Source: Streptomyces antimycoticus
GTDB lineage: Bacteria > Actinomycetota > Actinomycetes > Streptomycetales > Streptomycetaceae
NCBI RefSeq assembly: GCF_005405925.1
Contig: NZ_BJHV01000001.1
Coordinates: 9,300,001-9,364,000, forward strand
DNA length: 64,000 bases
Reading direction: 5' to 3'
Shown: one piece after another, positions 61,903-64,000 of the stretch
Position numbering within the stretch: the stretch's first letter is position 1
How the letters are laid out: each line of letters begins with the position of its first letter
The notes under the pieces: generated by a model
Database searches by the model: none
Seen by the model: the letters and a program-made list of their open reading frames with translations, nothing else
Told to the model about the DNA's origin: nothing
Program-made: the position numbers and the translations under genes

Positions 61903-62616
61903 CTATGCCTGCGGATGTGGCTGTGAGCGGAAGCGGGGGAAGTGCAGCCCCCGGTGCTCCGCGCGCGGAGCGCCGCCGCCGAGATGGATGCGCAACTGGA
62001 TGCCGTGCATGATCTCGATGATGCCCAGGGCGAGCAGCCAGATGCCGGCCACCACGGTCAGCGCCGTGATCGAGCCGAACGGGGCCACGATCAGGATGAT
62101 CCCGCCCAGGATGGTGAGCACACCGAGGAACAGATGCCAGCCACGGGCGGGCATGCCCTCACCGGAGATCGCCGTGGCGGTCTGCATCACGCCCCGGAGC
62201 AGCCAGGCGAAGCCGATCCACAGCGCGAGCAGCAGAATCGACTGGGCCGGGCCACGGAAGCAGAGCAGTCCCAGCAGCACGCTCAGCGCCCCGGTGACGA
62301 AACTCAGCACCCGCAGATGCCTCGGTATATGTGCGCCGAAGGCCCCGACCAGCTGGAAGATCCCGCTGATCAGCAGATAGGCGCCGAACAGGGCGCCGAC
62401 CACCACCAGCGTGGCCCCCGGCCACGCCAGCACCATGATGCCCAGCGCGATCGCCACCACACCCGCGGCCACCAGGACCTGCCAGGCGGTGTCGGACAGC
62501 ATGTTCTGCAACGTGGCGTAGGGGGTGCCCTCGCCGAAGGGCCGCTCTCCCGGCCGGCCGGAGGGCTCCCCTCTCGGCTGCTCGGCGCCGTGCGGACTGT
62601 CGGAGGAGTAAGTCAT
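61903..62616 (-). CDS. HdeD family membrane protein (DUF308)
   Basis: A 237-residue protein with six membrane helices in three pairs, typical of HdeD/DUF308: VLVAAGVVAIALGIMVLAWP, ALFGAYLLISGIFQLVGAFG, SFVTGALSVLLGLLCFRGPA, IGFAWLLRGVMQ and ILGGIILIVAPFGSITAL. A Pro/Gly-rich tail precedes them. E. coli HdeD is linked to acid tolerance; the role here is unknown. AGGAGG lies 7-8 bases before ATG 62616. Confidence 0.88.
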   Translation of the reverse strand: MTYSSDSPHGAEQPRGEPSGRPGERPFGEGTPYATLQNMLSDTAWQVLVAAGVVAIALGIMVLAWPGATLVVVGALFGAYLLISGIFQLVGAFGAHIPRHLRVLSFVTGALSVLLGLLCFRGPAQSILLLALWIGFAWLLRGVMQTATAISGEGMPARGWHLFLGVLTILGGIILIVAPFGSITALTVVAGIWLLALGIIEIMHGIQLRIHLGGGAPRAEHRGLHFPRFRSQPHPQA

Positions 62617-62783
62617 GGTCGTCCACCTCCTGGGGGAACAGGATGGCCGTGGCCCCCACATCCATCGTCCCCCCGCGGCCGTTCCCGCGCCTGATGACAT
62701 GGGGGAGTGCCTCGCGGGCGGCGGTCACGCATGGCAAGGTGGTGGATGAGGCCGTGTCCTGGGCGCGTCATAGGGAGGCCCGC

Positions 62784-63161
62784 ATGGACGACAGGGAGTT
62801 CTTCCGGACAGTGGCGGACCGCACCCAGCTCTCACGGCAGGAAGCGGCCGATGTCACCCGTGCCACGCTCGAGACGCTGGCGGCCCGCCTCAGCGCGGGC
62901 GAGGCCCGCGATCTCGCCCTGGAACTGCCCGAACACCTCCGGGAGTCCCTGCAGCGCGGGGAGGGGGACATGGAGATCTTCGACCCCGACGAGTCGATCC
63001 GCAGGGTGCATGAGCGCACCGGGCTGTCCGAGCCGGAGGCCGACCGAGGTGTCCGGGCGGTCCTCGCCACGCTCCGGGAGGCCGTCTCCGCCGAGGAGTA
63101 CGACCACGCCATGTCCCAGTTGGGCAGCGAGTTCGCGAAGATGGCGGAGTCCGCGCGCTGA
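62784..63161 (+). CDS. DUF2267 domain protein
   Basis: A 125-residue helical protein made of two similar halves: FFRTVADRTQLSRQEAADVT with ATLETLAARLSAGEARDLAL, and SIRRVHERTGLSEPEADRGV with AVLATLREAVSAEEYDHAMS. This duplicated arrangement is the DUF2267 family, often near stress genes in actinomycetes; function unknown. GGGAGG lies 5 bases before the ATG. It diverges from the HdeD gene. Confidence 0.9.
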   Translation: MDDREFFRTVADRTQLSRQEAADVTRATLETLAARLSAGEARDLALELPEHLRESLQRGEGDMEIFDPDESIRRVHERTGLSEPEADRGVRAVLATLREAVSAEEYDHAMSQLGSEFAKMAESAR

Positions 63162-63182
63162 CCCGGCCATGGGCGATGCCGC

Positions 63183-63614
63183 TCATCCGGCCCGCCAGCC
63201 GCTCCACCGCCCGACGGTGATCTCCACGACCGGCCCGCGCGGCGGCCGGTCCCGGTACTGGACTGGGTAGGTGTCAACGAGCAGCCGGACATATTCCGAG
63301 GACAGCGCCGACTCGTCGGCGGGTGGCAGGACGCGGGCCGTGCCATCGCCCCGCGCCCACCACAGGTGGTCCCAGTTCTCGTCGTAGTCGTCCACCAGGA
63401 GGCATACGGCGGGGTGGGCGCGGATGTTGTCCAGGCGCTTGAGCCGCGTCGTCCGCTTCGGCTTGTGGTCGACGGCCGTCACCACCGTGTCGCCGGTCAG
63501 CGCGAAGACCACCGGCACCAGATGCGGGCGGTCCTCGGCGCCGACGGTCGCCAGCCGGGCCAGCCTGGCCCGTGCGAAACGCTCACGCGCCTGCGCGCTC
63601 GTCAGCTGCGGCAT
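63183..63614 (-). CDS. PPOX-class F420-dependent oxidoreductase (TIGR03668 type)
   Basis: A 143-residue split-barrel flavin/deazaflavin-binding protein: FARARLARLATVGAEDRPHL, FALTGDTVVTAVDHKPKRTT, NIRAHPAVCLLVDDYDENWD and a C-terminal EITVGRWSGW. This matches the F420-linked PPOX-type group from actinomycetes. The substrate is unknown. It lies 16 bases downstream of a luciferase-like F420 oxidoreductase on the same strand, so the two are probably cotranscribed. Confidence 0.88.
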   Translation of the reverse strand: MPQLTSAQARERFARARLARLATVGAEDRPHLVPVVFALTGDTVVTAVDHKPKRTTRLKRLDNIRAHPAVCLLVDDYDENWDHLWWARGDGTARVLPPADESALSSEYVRLLVDTYPVQYRDRPPRGPVVEITVGRWSGWRAG

Positions 63615-63630
63615 CGTGGCTCCCGGCGGC

Positions 63631-64000
63631 TCACCGGAACCGGGTGGCGACCTGGGCCATCGCGTCCAGCCGTGCGATCGTCTCCGCCTCCGGCATCGTC
63701 GGCAGATAGAACAGCACCCGCTCCACACCGATGCGCTGATACCCCTCGACGACGTCGGGGTCCTCGGGCACCGCGTACACCGTCACCGGCACATCGCGGC
63801 CGGCCACCTCGCGCAGCCGCTCGATCTGCGGGCGCAACTGCTCGGGGGATTCGCTGTTGGCAAGCCAGGCGTCGCCGAGCTCGGCGATCCGCCGGAACGC
63901 GGCGTCGCCCCCACCACCCACATAGATCGGCGGATGCGGACGCTGAACGGGCTTGGGCCACTGGAACACGGGGTCGAAGTTCACGAACTCCCCGTGGAAT
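63631..64000 (-). CDS. LLM class F420-dependent oxidoreductase (C-terminal part)
   Basis: The last ~123 residues of a luciferase-like monooxygenase/F420 oxidoreductase; the start lies beyond the right edge. Visible: HGEFVNFDPVFQWPKPVQRP, HPPIYVGGGGDAAFRRIAEL and ERVLFYLPTMPEAETIARLD. The FHGEFV and PIYVGG segments are typical of the family's C-terminal half. Substrate unknown. Confidence 0.9.
   Translation of the reverse strand, partial: FHGEFVNFDPVFQWPKPVQRPHPPIYVGGGGDAAFRRIAELGDAWLANSESPEQLRPQIERLREVAGRDVPVTVYAVPEDPDVVEGYQRIGVERVLFYLPTMPEAETIARLDAMAQVATRFR

Overview
The window is high-GC DNA with typical Streptomyces content: GTG and TTG starts, Tat-exported hydrolases, ECF sigma factors, a CseABC-like signalling unit, a PAS-LuxR regulator, F420-linked enzymes and GC-rich intergenic palindromes. 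No rRNA, tRNA, CRISPR array, transposase or phage gene was recognised. It looks like chromosomal DNA from a streptomycete or close relative.

Layout. 0.2-7.7 kb: acyl-CoA metabolism (crotonase, AidB-like dehydrogenase, PaaX and LacI regulators, a wrecked SDR gene, a KstR2-like TetR regulator and a FadA6-like thiolase). A ~420 bp nested inverted repeat lies at 3.65-4.07 kb. 7.8-9.8 kb: a three-gene unit with a cysteine-packed double-psi-barrel protein, a Tat-exported protein and a MauE/DoxX-like membrane protein. 10-19 kb: YihY, Mut7-C, a GST with a possible attenuation leader peptide, a SpoIIE phosphatase, an Fpg/Nei glycosylase, an ECF sigma factor with a CU044_5270-type partner, and an orphan ctaD sharing a leader motif with the sigma gene. 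19-24.8 kb: a class A PBP whose transpeptidase motifs are lost, a CseABC-like set without sigE, and a PAS-LuxR regulator. 25-32 kb: a CtpI-type P-type ATPase split by a frameshift, divergent from a Lys-rich repeat protein, then a SnoaL-tailed sigma factor and a STAS protein.

32-61.5 kb is dominated by polysaccharide breakdown. Two chitosan enzymes, a GH75 endo-chitosanase and a GH2 exo-glucosaminidase, carry related TTAGGAA-type operators. Next to the chitosanase is an amino-sugar module (class II aldolase, SIS deaminase/isomerase, DeoR repressor). The 36.6-52 kb stretch is a beta-glucan locus: a GH55-like beta-helix protein, a DUF1996 protein, a GH5/GH2-like glucanase with a discoidin domain, a LacI repressor, a ROK repressor, a CUT1 ABC importer, a GH1 beta-glucosidase and a GH16 glucanase with two discoidin domains. 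Three copies of an AGAGCGCTCT palindrome sit before the GH55-like gene, the DUF1996 gene and the lacI gene, outlining a probable local regulon. Together with chitosan degradation this suggests a fungal-cell-wall-degrading region.

The right end holds a streptogrisin-like protease with Gly-Asp-Ala repeats, a DNA repair pair (type-5 uracil-DNA glycosylase and PHP-type PolX), a Vms1-like protein, small stress proteins and two F420-type oxidoreductases, the last cut by the window edge.

The ATPase, ROK repressor and GH1 genes are each broken by one apparent missing base in a G/C run. This may be real decay, but consensus error in the assembly explains all three equally well.
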